This document shows, in pieces, positions 36,401-44,497 of a DNA stretch of 64,000 nucleotides. Position 1 is the stretch's first letter, and every line of letters begins with the position of its first letter. The position numbers were made by a program, and so were the translations under genes. The notes under the pieces were generated by a model. That model saw only the letters and a list, made by a program, of their open reading frames with translations, was not told the origin of the DNA and made no database searches. Source of the stretch: Adhaeribacter aerolatus (lineage in GTDB: Bacteria; Bacteroidota; Bacteroidia; Cytophagales; Hymenobacteraceae); the NCBI RefSeq assembly GCF_007991635.1, contig NZ_BJYS01000037.1, forward strand, positions 1 through 64,000, read 5' to 3'.

Positions 36401-36910
36401 TCCTTTCAGCACCACACTCACGCCCGGTAGTGGACCGCCCTCTGTATCAGAAACTTTTCCGGTAATAACCGATTCAATTATTGAGAAATTCCGTGATTTA
36501 GCTTCTGTTTTAAGTTCCTGTCCTTTTGCCTTTTCCGGATAAATCAGGTAAACGCGCTGCGAAATTTTCTCAAACTCCAGACCCGCTGGAACTAGTAATG
36601 CTTGCAGTGTTTTTTCTAAGTCGACAGCCTTGTTTCTAGTGGTATTTACAGCTAAATCTTTAACCAACTTACCGTCCAGAATATCGCTTTTATAATTAAA
36701 ATTCACCCGAAACTGTGTTTCCAGTTTCGCTAAAACATTGGTTATTTTTTCTGACTCAACTGATGTTTTTAGCTTTTCACCAGCATTAAACTCTTTTTCC
36801 GGCTCCTTGTAAGCCAGGCTTTGTGCGACAGCCCCCGTCGTTTGACCTCCCATGAGCAGAAGAGCCAAAAAAAGTATTGGGCCTTTTTTTAAAGTAATTC
36901 TTTGCTTCAT
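33446..36910 (-). CDS. SusC-family transporter with N-terminal STN signalling domain
   Basis: TonB-dependent porin of 1154 residues, longer than the other SusCs because of an N-terminal STN (secretin/TonB short N-terminal) domain at about 45-125 ([43 protein letters not shown]). A carboxypeptidase-D-like domain (148-220), [15 protein letters not shown], the plug ([40 protein letters not shown]) and the barrel follow. In this family an STN domain usually talks to a FecR-type anti-sigma factor that controls an ECF sigma factor. No such pair lies in the window, so it must be outside, or the link is lost. It is the first gene of the susCD unit, preceded by a long non-coding region. Confidence 0.94.
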   Translation of the reverse strand: [1154 protein letters not shown]

Positions 36911-38212
36911 AATAATTGTTTTAAGGAATAGGTGTTTAGGTTAAGCGTATGCTGGAAAGCAGTTAATATTGGCTTTGCTATAGCCGGTATTTTATTGCTT
37001 AAAGCACTTTAAATTATTTTGGGCACCAAACCCGGTGGGTTTGTTCCAGAATAGTTTAACAGATTTAAATAGTTTAAAAGCAGGCAGAAAAGAGCTTCAA
37101 AAATCTCTTAACAGTTTCGGTATAAAAAATTAACTATTTACTAAATGCTGCTAATCCGATATAATAACGCCGGGATAAAGGAATAAGGAAGTAGGTATTA
37201 AGTATAACGCCAAACAAGAATTATGCGATAACCGATCAAAGTTAAAAAAGCACAATACTTATCTTTCTTTTCCTTTCAATAAGAAAAATTAAAGTAACTT
37301 TAATAAGCAATTATAATAATAAATATTTACAAATCCTTTTATATGGGCTATTAAATTTAGATGTAAAGTAACAGATTTTTTAGTCTCCTGAATTTAATCT
37401 GGTACAGTACTGTTGTTTTAAACATTATTAAAGCAACTTTCTCTACTATAATCTTAATCAGAATATTTATAAATCTAACTAGTGATATAATAGCTTCATC
37501 TATAAAATATTCTCTTATGCCCCTTTATTTCACCATTCGAGTCATTTTGCTGGTGTTGGGTACCGACCAAGAAAAATAAGGTAGACGAATTGCTTTAACC
37601 AGTTTTAGAAATGCGCTTCCGTTCCAGAGGGCTCTTATGGTTAACCTATTTCTATAGAATTACCGTCCGTGCCCTTGAGTGTTCTGCCTATTTAGCCTAA
37701 CAATATTGCTGCACCGGAAACAACATATATATTCCTGTAAGAATAAATAATTTCCCTTTTAAAGATTAAATTAAACAAATACAGCCTTTACTAAAAACCT
37801 AAACTGCAACAACAGCAATGCTGCATGATGCGGGCGGGTTGATAAAGCGGACGAATGTTTAAACTAAGCTTTTTCATGAGAAAATTAAATGAGGATGATT
37901 AGTTTGAATAACTAATTACTTATTTCCTATAGAATAAGTAGACAAATAAAAATAGATTTTATGGAACCACCAAAGCTTTAGCGCATAAATTTTTAATTTA
38001 AATAAAAATTAATATATAAACAATTAAAAATCAGATGGTTTTAATTAATCACTTTCATGCTTTATAACTTCACTGAAAAGATGATGGTGAAATTGCAGAG
38101 AAAATAAACAGATAAGCACTCAATTTTCAATCAGTAGCTACGCTTACCGGCTTAAGAATTTCTGAATAACAGGCGGACCAGCATGTACGATGATTATGCT
38201 ATTTAAACCTGT
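36911..38212. other. 1.3-kb AT-rich region without a convincing gene
   Basis: The longest gap in the window, between the STN-SusC start and the NagX-like gene stop. Near 37027-37043 there is a perfect CAAACCC/GGGTTTG hairpin with a 3-base loop, within the probable susC leader. Around 37517-37701 the base composition is less AT-rich. Two short frames (37517-37579, starting MPLYFTIRVILLVLG; and about 37611-37700, starting MRFRSRGLLW) could be the worn remains of a gene. I recognise no family. No tRNA-like cloverleaf was found by eye. Confidence 0.5.
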
Positions 38213-39460
38213 TTAGATTTTTATAAATATTTTTTTCCGGTACAACCAGTAAAGAATAAGCCACTCGGTTAACAACACCAAACCTCCTTTTACCAACGTA
38301 GCATAAGGCACGCCAAAGATTTGAGCGTAATTTTTACCCAGGTGAATGGAAAGAGAATCGGCAATAAAGGCATCGACACCGTGGGCTATCAGGTAGGCTG
38401 CAATAGAATTCATACCAATTACCATTAAGAAAAAGGCCCACTTTCGTTTATTCCCCACATCGATAAGGCCGTAGAAAAAAGATAAAAGTAAAAAACATAA
38501 ACCACCGCTAAACAAAACCCAGGCCGGTGTCCAGATGCGCTTCACTATTGGGTTTATGCCGGCAACATGCAGCAGAAGGCCGGCAAGTACTAAAGCCAGA
38601 CCAGATATAATAAACATCCTTATTTTTCCTTTGGGTGCGATTGGTGCGGAACGGAGTATGTTTCCGGCCAGTAAGCCTAAAATCATGGTGCCCAAAGTGG
38701 GAATAAAATTTAGTGTAGCGTAGCCGCCTTTGTTGAATTCAAAGACAGTTTCGCGCGGGAATAAATTAAGAAACCACCGGTCAAAAGCCCATGCGATGTT
38801 AACATTGTTGTTCCAATGCGCGGCAAAGCCTTGCAGATTATGTTCCCAATCGGGCGTTATACCAGTTATGGTGTAATCAAAGCCAGCACCAGGCAACGGG
38901 GAAAGCGCGAAAAGGGCCCAATACCCCAATAAAATTACAGAAAGGGCTATTATTTGGATACGAGGGGTATAAAACCCAAGCGTAAACAGAAAAGTATAGC
39001 CTAAGCCAATTTGGGCAAGCGTATCGGTGAAGATAAAATTTGTTCTGTCGGCGTGCATCGAGCGCAGGAATATGCCCAGGGCAATCAGTATAAGCGACCG
39101 GGTAAGGGCATGCCGGAACAAGGGTCCGAAGGTGGCCCCCCGGGCTAAGCGGCTGCCCAGGGAAAAAGGGAGCGCCACTCCTACTAAAAAGGAGAAAGAG
39201 GGCTGAATAAGATCGTGCAGCGAGCAGCCCACCCAAGGTACGTGACTCTGGTGAAAACTCAGAAACTGCCAGAACTTACTATCGGGCAAAGCTTCGGAAA
39301 CCTTCCGGAAAGACAACACTTCAGCCATCATGAGCAGCATGACAAATCCCCGGTAAACATCTACAGAACCCAGCCGCTGATTTACCAGGGGCGGAATAAC
39401 AGGCATAGCTTCTGCCGCGGCGCTATTTGCTTTTGTGGTGGGGCTGGCTACAAGTTGCAT
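38213..39460 (-). CDS. NagX/HGSNAT-like multi-pass membrane acyltransferase (DUF5009)
   Basis: Polytopic inner-membrane protein of 415 residues with about ten hydrophobic segments. The conserved blocks LGSVDVYRGFVMLLMM (30-45) and HVPWVGCSLHDLIQPSFSFLVG (73-94) mark the COG4299/DUF5009 family, related to heparan-alpha-glucosaminide N-acetyltransferase. HGSNAT passes acetyl groups across a membrane to glucosamine. Bacterial relatives (NagX) occur in amino-sugar gene clusters, though their activity is poorly defined. Here it stands 1.3 kb from the sulfatase run and upstream of the GalNAc operon, which fits a role in handling amino sugars at the inner membrane. A small hairpin (TCCTTG/CAAGGA, 39544-39560) lies before its start. 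Acetyl transfer by this protein is inference. Confidence 0.8.
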   Translation of the reverse strand: MQLVASPTTKANSAAAEAMPVIPPLVNQRLGSVDVYRGFVMLLMMAEVLSFRKVSEALPDSKFWQFLSFHQSHVPWVGCSLHDLIQPSFSFLVGVALPFSLGSRLARGATFGPLFRHALTRSLILIALGIFLRSMHADRTNFIFTDTLAQIGLGYTFLFTLGFYTPRIQIIALSVILLGYWALFALSPLPGAGFDYTITGITPDWEHNLQGFAAHWNNNVNIAWAFDRWFLNLFPRETVFEFNKGGYATLNFIPTLGTMILGLLAGNILRSAPIAPKGKIRMFIISGLALVLAGLLLHVAGINPIVKRIWTPAWVLFSGGLCFLLLSFFYGLIDVGNKRKWAFFLMVIGMNSIAAYLIAHGVDAFIADSLSIHLGKNYAQIFGVPYATLVKGGLVLLTEWLILYWLYRKKIFIKI

Positions 39461-39662
39461 AAGGTTTACAAGCTAAATTTTAAAACTGGATCAGTTACAC
39501 TGCTTCATTATTATAATTCCGGGTTTCTTAAAACAGATTTATGTCCTTGTTTAGCAAGGATTTAAACCAAGACAATCCAAATCGCTAACCTATACCGCAA
39601 GGCTTTTATTTAACTTGAATAGCAGCTTTGGTTAAATTTTTCCTGCCCGGAAGGCTATAAAT

Positions 39663-42365
39663 TTAACTCAGGCGAATCGAACGTTTATTTTTAACCGCTG
39701 CTTTTACGCCTTTCCATTCTTTTACAAGAGCAGTTTCGGGTTCGCGCACCCGCACCGAATAAGTGCCTTTGGCAAATACTTTGGGTTTAAAGCGGTTGCC
39801 TTTGATACGCAGCGCATAAACCAGCTCGTTGGTGTTTTCATCTACTATTTCTACCACCGGATTTTTCAGGTTGCCTATTTTAATTTCGGGTAGCCACGCT
39901 ACGGCCGGGCGGCTGTAATTATCTTCCTGGTTAATGGTAATAGGCCAGCCGGCGTATTGCCCATCGGGTTTCTGGCTGGGATTGATGAAACGGGGCCAAC
40001 ACTCAGTTTTAATGGTGCGCTGGGCTTTGTTAAAGGTTACAATGCCGTAGCCAGTAGCCCGGTCGTAAACGTTCGCGGGCTTTAAGTCCGTTTTTTGCGG
40101 GTTCGCCACGGCGTGTACCGTCACCCGGTTGCCAAAGCCATCGCGGAAATTACCGGTATACACCGGTTGCCCCGGCAACGGCTGGTTATTGGGGGCCGGC
40201 CACCATCGGCGCGCATGTAGGTTATTCAGGGCTGGTCCGGCAAAAACGAATCCCGAGTCGCCAAAAGCATCCACGCCGTAGTGTACCATGCTGGCCAGGT
40301 GCTGGTCGCCGGCAATATGAAAGGCAAAACATTTCCGAATCGCTTTCAAGGCTTCGTCCCGGCCTTTCTGCGGCCAGCCATTCGAATCCATATTGCCGGT
40401 GGGGGCATCGCCTTGCACGTATTCGCCGGGTTGCGGAATAGCCAGTTTACCGGTAATACTATCGGTGGTGCTGCCGGCCGGCAAAGTATCGATGGTACAG
40501 AAATTGGTCTGTGATAAAACCGCTTTCATTTGGGTGCCGTCCTGCCAATCAGTAGCCCAATGTTGCAGGAATGCCAATTGTCGCTCCCCTAACAAATCTG
40601 CTTGTATGTCGCGGTGTTGCTTAATGTCAAATTCGGTTGGGTTCTGGATAAAACCATTCACCACCTTTGCTGCCGGGGGCAATACATTTTTGGGAGCCGA
40701 TTTAAACTTGCGGTCTTCCAGAATGGCAAAACTAATACCGCCGTAATTCCAGTTGGTATAGTATACCCGGATTCCTTGTTTTACCGGGGTGGGATCGTAG
40801 GCGTCGGGTAAATGGCCGGTTTGGGTACGGTGCACCATATTAACCCATTCTGCGGGCATTTTGTAGCCGCCCTGGTCCTGCGCCGGCGAACCCCAATCTT
40901 CTGCAGTGGAGGCGTGTTTGCCTGCCTCGCCCCATAAATTGCCGTGGTACACATCGTGGTCGTCGGGGATAATGGCACAGGGAATGTGGCGGAAAATATC
41001 GCGGTACGACCACCCAAACATATACCATTTGCGCAGGTAATCTAAACAGGCCTCCGGCAGCGGATGCGTCTGAATGCGAAAGCCTCCGCTCGATTCGTAA
41101 AACTGATCGCCTAAAAATACCGCCAAATCGGGTTGGTGTACAGCCACATGCGGCGCAATTTCGGCGTCCGGAAAACCAAAATCGGCGTTGCAGCTAAACA
41201 CCGCTACTTTTAGCGCTTCCTGGTTAACCGGTTCGGCGGCAATGGTGCCTTCGTAAAAATATTCCCGGCGCTGTCCGCTCTTTAAAGGTAAATCTACTTT
41301 CAGGCGGTAAGGCACGGCTTCAGCAGCCGTCCAATTGTTTACCCGGAAAGGCACCGAACGCCCCATGGGATCGATGGTGCCCTTAATATTTTCCCAGGTA
41401 TTATTCCGTTTTAACTGCAAGGCTACCGTATGCCCGGGAATGTTTTCGATGGGAGCTAGTTGGGCGGTAAGCTTTAATGTTTTCTGGTGTAAGGTATATT
41501 GGGCAAAACAAATGGGCCCAAATACCTGACCTGGATTATGCGAAATTTTAGGACCGCTTATTTGCCAATCGCTGAATAAGACTGTTGCTTTACTGCCGCT
41601 CTCCTCGGTTTCGCCGCCTGTAGAATTTAAAGGTTGGCCGGCAGCATTAATTCCCAGGTCGGTGTTCTCGGGCCGGTCATAATGCTGCACCAGCGCCATA
41701 TTACCAATTAAACTTTTTGCTGCTACGGTGGCGGAAAGTTCGTCTATAGGTTTATTTGAACGGGGGTTAATGGCAATTAAAGTAAGCTGAAAATCATCCA
41801 TTATCGGCTTAGCCCGGATAATCAGGCGTACTTCTTCTTTAGAGGCGATTTGTTTTTTACTGCGGTTTTCCCCGATAAATAAAGTACCAGCAGTGGTAAG
41901 ACCGGCATCGAGTCCCTGGCCAAACACCGCAGCGCACCGGTAATCGTCGAATCGGTTCAAATCCCGGGCTCCTAACCGAAAACCGGCATAATTACTAGCG
42001 GCTTCATCGGCTTTATTATTTTGGCTGAATTGTAAGGTTACGCTGGTTTCAAAGGCTTCGGGTTTAGCGCTTAACTGGGTGGTTAAACAATGGAGCGTTC
42101 GGTTACTATTCCGCACCAGGCATGCCAGTTTGCCATCCTGAATGCGCCAGTCCTGCAAACGGTTTCCCCAGTATTCCGGTCCTACCCAAGGCATATCCGG
42201 CCATTCGTGCCACGCCGACGCAAACCCCGCGGCAACGGTGGCTTCCGCGGTGCGTTTACTTCCAGATTTTTTTTCGGCTGCGCTAGCGATGCCGTTTTGG
42301 TCTAGTAAAACGCCCGGCACTACCACACTCATGGCCAAAGCTTTCAACGACTTTCTTCTGTCCAT
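39663..42365 (-). CDS. Tat-exported PhoD-like metallophosphatase with N-terminal lectin-like domain
   Basis: Large 900-residue exported protein. Arg3-Arg4 in MDRRKSLKAL followed by a hydrophobic stretch suggests Tat export. Residues about 60-270 look like a jelly-roll, concanavalin-like domain (WRIQDGKLACLVRNSNRTLH, YAGFRLGARDLNRFDDYR). From about 385 a calcineurin-like PhoD domain follows: KVAVFSCNADFG, AVFLGDQFYES (Asp420), IIPDDHDVYHGNLWGE (468-480) and AGDQHLASMVHYG, the usual metal-binding motifs. Relatives are annotated alkaline phosphatase D and cleave phosphodiesters or phosphomonoesters in the periplasm. Why it sits in this locus is unclear; it may release phosphate from decorated glycans, or be incidental. 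Typical PhoD proteins are about 450-550 residues, so the N-terminal half is an addition. Confidence 0.85.
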   Translation of the reverse strand: MDRRKSLKALAMSVVVPGVLLDQNGIASAAEKKSGSKRTAEATVAAGFASAWHEWPDMPWVGPEYWGNRLQDWRIQDGKLACLVRNSNRTLHCLTTQLSAKPEAFETSVTLQFSQNNKADEAASNYAGFRLGARDLNRFDDYRCAAVFGQGLDAGLTTAGTLFIGENRSKKQIASKEEVRLIIRAKPIMDDFQLTLIAINPRSNKPIDELSATVAAKSLIGNMALVQHYDRPENTDLGINAAGQPLNSTGGETEESGSKATVLFSDWQISGPKISHNPGQVFGPICFAQYTLHQKTLKLTAQLAPIENIPGHTVALQLKRNNTWENIKGTIDPMGRSVPFRVNNWTAAEAVPYRLKVDLPLKSGQRREYFYEGTIAAEPVNQEALKVAVFSCNADFGFPDAEIAPHVAVHQPDLAVFLGDQFYESSGGFRIQTHPLPEACLDYLRKWYMFGWSYRDIFRHIPCAIIPDDHDVYHGNLWGEAGKHASTAEDWGSPAQDQGGYKMPAEWVNMVHRTQTGHLPDAYDPTPVKQGIRVYYTNWNYGGISFAILEDRKFKSAPKNVLPPAAKVVNGFIQNPTEFDIKQHRDIQADLLGERQLAFLQHWATDWQDGTQMKAVLSQTNFCTIDTLPAGSTTDSITGKLAIPQPGEYVQGDAPTGNMDSNGWPQKGRDEALKAIRKCFAFHIAGDQHLASMVHYGVDAFGDSGFVFAGPALNNLHARRWWPAPNNQPLPGQPVYTGNFRDGFGNRVTVHAVANPQKTDLKPANVYDRATGYGIVTFNKAQRTIKTECWPRFINPSQKPDGQYAGWPITINQEDNYSRPAVAWLPEIKIGNLKNPVVEIVDENTNELVYALRIKGNRFKPKVFAKGTYSVRVREPETALVKEWKGVKAAVKNKRSIRLS

Positions 42366-42551
42366 TTCTAGTAAATTATTTTATTCTTCAGGCGTGCCTA
42401 AGTAAATGCAAAATGGCTACTCTATTATATAAAGGCGCTGTTTGACTACCCCATGTTGTACAGGGAAGCCATCAAAAGCAAATCGCTTATAAAACAGCAT
42501 GCTTTATAAAATCTAACCGCTAGGCAGCCAATATTTTTACTTTATTATTGT

Positions 42552-43412
42552 TTATTCGGCCAGAATATAGATGGCAATAACGGCTAGTACCATTCCGGTT
42601 AAGACTACAAAATGCGGCATAACCATATACAATAGCAGCGAAATAATGATGGTAATTACCGGAGCTAGCGCCGTGATGGGTACCACAATAATGGCTTTGC
42701 CGTAGCGTAAGGCATAAACCAGCGTTAAAGCCCCGATTGAATTCAGCACCTGGATTAGGGCGGCCAGGTAAGGTCCTTTAAAGTCCCAATTAATATCTTG
42801 TGAAAAATCCGTCATCCATAAGGCAACCGGAATCAGTAATATGGCCGTTAGCATCATGTAGAAAAAAATGCTTTCGGCTTTCATGGAGTCGTTGGAGAAC
42901 TTCATGGCAAACGCCTGAATGCCCCACATAAAAAACACCACTATCGACAGTAGCAGCCACAGGTAACCGCTTACATTTTTATCGTTTGGTTCCTGGTAAG
43001 AAAGGGAGAGAATAGCCACCAGCGCCAGTATAATACCCAGCCAATGCCGGCGCGTGGTGGTTTCTTTTAAAAATAAGGTGGACATAAAAATGGTTACCAC
43101 CGGGAAAAGCGAAATAATGGGGAATACCACGTAGGCCGGGCCAGTCCGTAAGGCCTGGAATAGGATGAGCTGGCCCGCCGCTCCCAGTATTCCTACCAAA
43201 CAACCCCAGAATATGGATTTGGCATCGTACTCCAGTTTAAAATTAATATTTATTAAGGCTACAATGGCACAGGGAATCATGGTTAGCGCCCACACCGTAT
43301 AACCCAAAGTAGCCGGAAAGCCGGCTTTTTCCGGAATTTCTATAAAAGCGCCCCAAATACCCCAAAGCAGCGTCGTAATAAATGTGTAGAGTACCCAAGG
43401 TCTTTTTCCCAT
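42552..43412 (-). CDS. EamA/DMT-superfamily permease
   Basis: Inner-membrane protein of 286 residues with ten hydrophobic segments and the two-repeat pattern of the drug/metabolite transporter superfamily. The first repeat starts LYTFITTLLWGIWGAFIEIPEKAG and ends SLSYQEPND. The second starts GYLWLLLSIVVFFMWGIQAFAMKF and ends with a hydrophobic tail, YILAE. GPAYVVFPIISLFPVVTIFMS and GKAIIVVPITALAPVITIIIS are the matching helices. It lies 30 bases downstream of the DeoR-type repressor on the same strand and is divergent from the aga-type operon. That suggests it brings in GalNAc, galactosamine or a related sugar, as some DMT members carry sugars. Specificity is inference. Confidence 0.85.
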   Translation of the reverse strand: MGKRPWVLYTFITTLLWGIWGAFIEIPEKAGFPATLGYTVWALTMIPCAIVALININFKLEYDAKSIFWGCLVGILGAAGQLILFQALRTGPAYVVFPIISLFPVVTIFMSTLFLKETTTRRHWLGIILALVAILSLSYQEPNDKNVSGYLWLLLSIVVFFMWGIQAFAMKFSNDSMKAESIFFYMMLTAILLIPVALWMTDFSQDINWDFKGPYLAALIQVLNSIGALTLVYALRYGKAIIVVPITALAPVITIIISLLLYMVMPHFVVLTGMVLAVIAIYILAE

Positions 43413-43442
43413 AGTTTATTTGCAGGTTGTTAATAATTATTC

Positions 43443-44222
43443 TTAAACAACAATTACCTGAATGCCCATATTTTCCAGTTTTTTCTGGTCTTCCAGGGGA
43501 ATTCCGGCATCGGTTACTACCACATCTACTTCCGAGATGGGCGCAATAAAAGCAAAACTCCTTTTCAGGAATTTACTCGAATCGGTAACCACAATTACCT
43601 TTTTCGAAATGTCGATCATAATCCGGTTCAGGTGCGCCTCTTCTACATTCGGCGTCGAGAGGCCGTGCGTAGTACTAAAGCCATCTACCGCCAGAAATAA
43701 CTTATCGCAGAAATAATTTCTAAAACTTTCTTCGGCGGTAGCACCTACCAGCGACAAGGAATTTTTGCGCAAGAACCCGCCCGGTACAATTACATTGGCA
43801 TTCTGGTGTTCGGCTAACTGGTTAGCCACGTTCAGGGCATTGGTTATAACCGTTAATTCCGTTAAGTTAGTTAAGTTCTTTGCTATTTCGAGCGTAGTAG
43901 TACCGGAATCCAGAATAATGGTATCCCCTTCTTCTACCAACTGGGCCGCCGCAAAACCAATGTTCTTTTTTTCTTCTAAATGCTTCTTGTTTTTATCTGA
44001 AAGTGCAAAGTCAACGCCTACCCTATCGAGCTTAATGGCACCGCCCCGGGCCCGGATAAGCATATTTTTTTGCTCTAAGCGGCGCAGGTCGTTCCGGATA
44101 GTTACTTCGCTAACTTTTAATTCTTCACTTAAAGCACCAACATCTACTTGTCCATCAGCCTCCAGTTTATTTAATATAATTACCCGGCGTTCAACGGTCG
44201 ATTTTTTATCTACTTCTATCAT
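43443..44222 (-). CDS. agaR: DeoR/GlpR-family repressor, AgaR-like
   Basis: Cytoplasmic DeoR-family regulator of 259 residues. The N-terminal winged helix-turn-helix is at about 8-62 (VGALSEELKVSEVTIRNDLRRLEQKNMLIRARGGA). The C-terminal DeoRC sensor domain contains DSGTTT (105-110), the phosphosugar-binding loop related to ribose-5-phosphate isomerase folds, and VDGFSTTHGLSTPN. It is divergent from agaS-pfkB-pfkB-aldolase across a 275-base A/T-rich gap. It is therefore the likely repressor of both directions, released by a sugar phosphate such as tagatose-6-phosphate or GalNAc/GalN-6-phosphate. A TTTCGTTTCG-type element before agaS fits. The AgaR name rests on context rather than on unique residues. 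Confidence 0.88.
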   Translation of the reverse strand: MIEVDKKSTVERRVIILNKLEADGQVDVGALSEELKVSEVTIRNDLRRLEQKNMLIRARGGAIKLDRVGVDFALSDKNKKHLEEKKNIGFAAAQLVEEGDTIILDSGTTTLEIAKNLTNLTELTVITNALNVANQLAEHQNANVIVPGGFLRKNSLSLVGATAEESFRNYFCDKLFLAVDGFSTTHGLSTPNVEEAHLNRIMIDISKKVIVVTDSSKFLKRSFAFIAPISEVDVVVTDAGIPLEDQKKLENMGIQVIVV

Positions 44223-44497
44223 AAGGCAGTCTTGTTAATATCTTTCGAAATATAATATATATTTTCTATATTAATATTTAGAATTAAAAAATTTAAAGTA
44301 CTTCCTTTCGATTAAAGTTTTCTCAAATTCTCTGCTGTAAGCTTAATAAAACCCCTGTAACGGCTAATATTGCTAATAAATTAATAATTTAAAAAATTTA
44401 TTTAGCTTTATGAAAGCAAATAAAAATAATTATTTGCATATTGACAAGGAAAATAATAAGCTTTAAGTTTACATCGTAACGAAACGAAAACTTTAGT
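44223..44497. promoter_or_regulatory. Divergent promoter region with AgaR-like operator
   Basis: A/T-rich gap between the divergent repressor and agaS. On the minus strand, 44477-44490 reads TTTTCGTTTCGTTA. As I recall, the E. coli AgaR consensus contains TTTCRTTTYRTTTY, which this matches with one difference. It ends 7 bases before the agaS ATG, overlapping the expected ribosome site, so a bound repressor would block expression. Two further TTTCG cores lie at 44243-44247 and 44306-44310. Promoter boxes could not be fixed by eye. Confidence 0.5.

Noticed and set aside
42487-42509. TTATAAA/TTTATAA inverted repeat before the PhoD-like gene's downstream neighbour
   Set aside because: All A/T with a 9-base loop in an A/T-rich gap; expected by chance.
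43765-44238. 157-residue plus-strand Ser-rich frame
   Set aside because: Antisense to the DeoR-family repressor and of unnatural composition.
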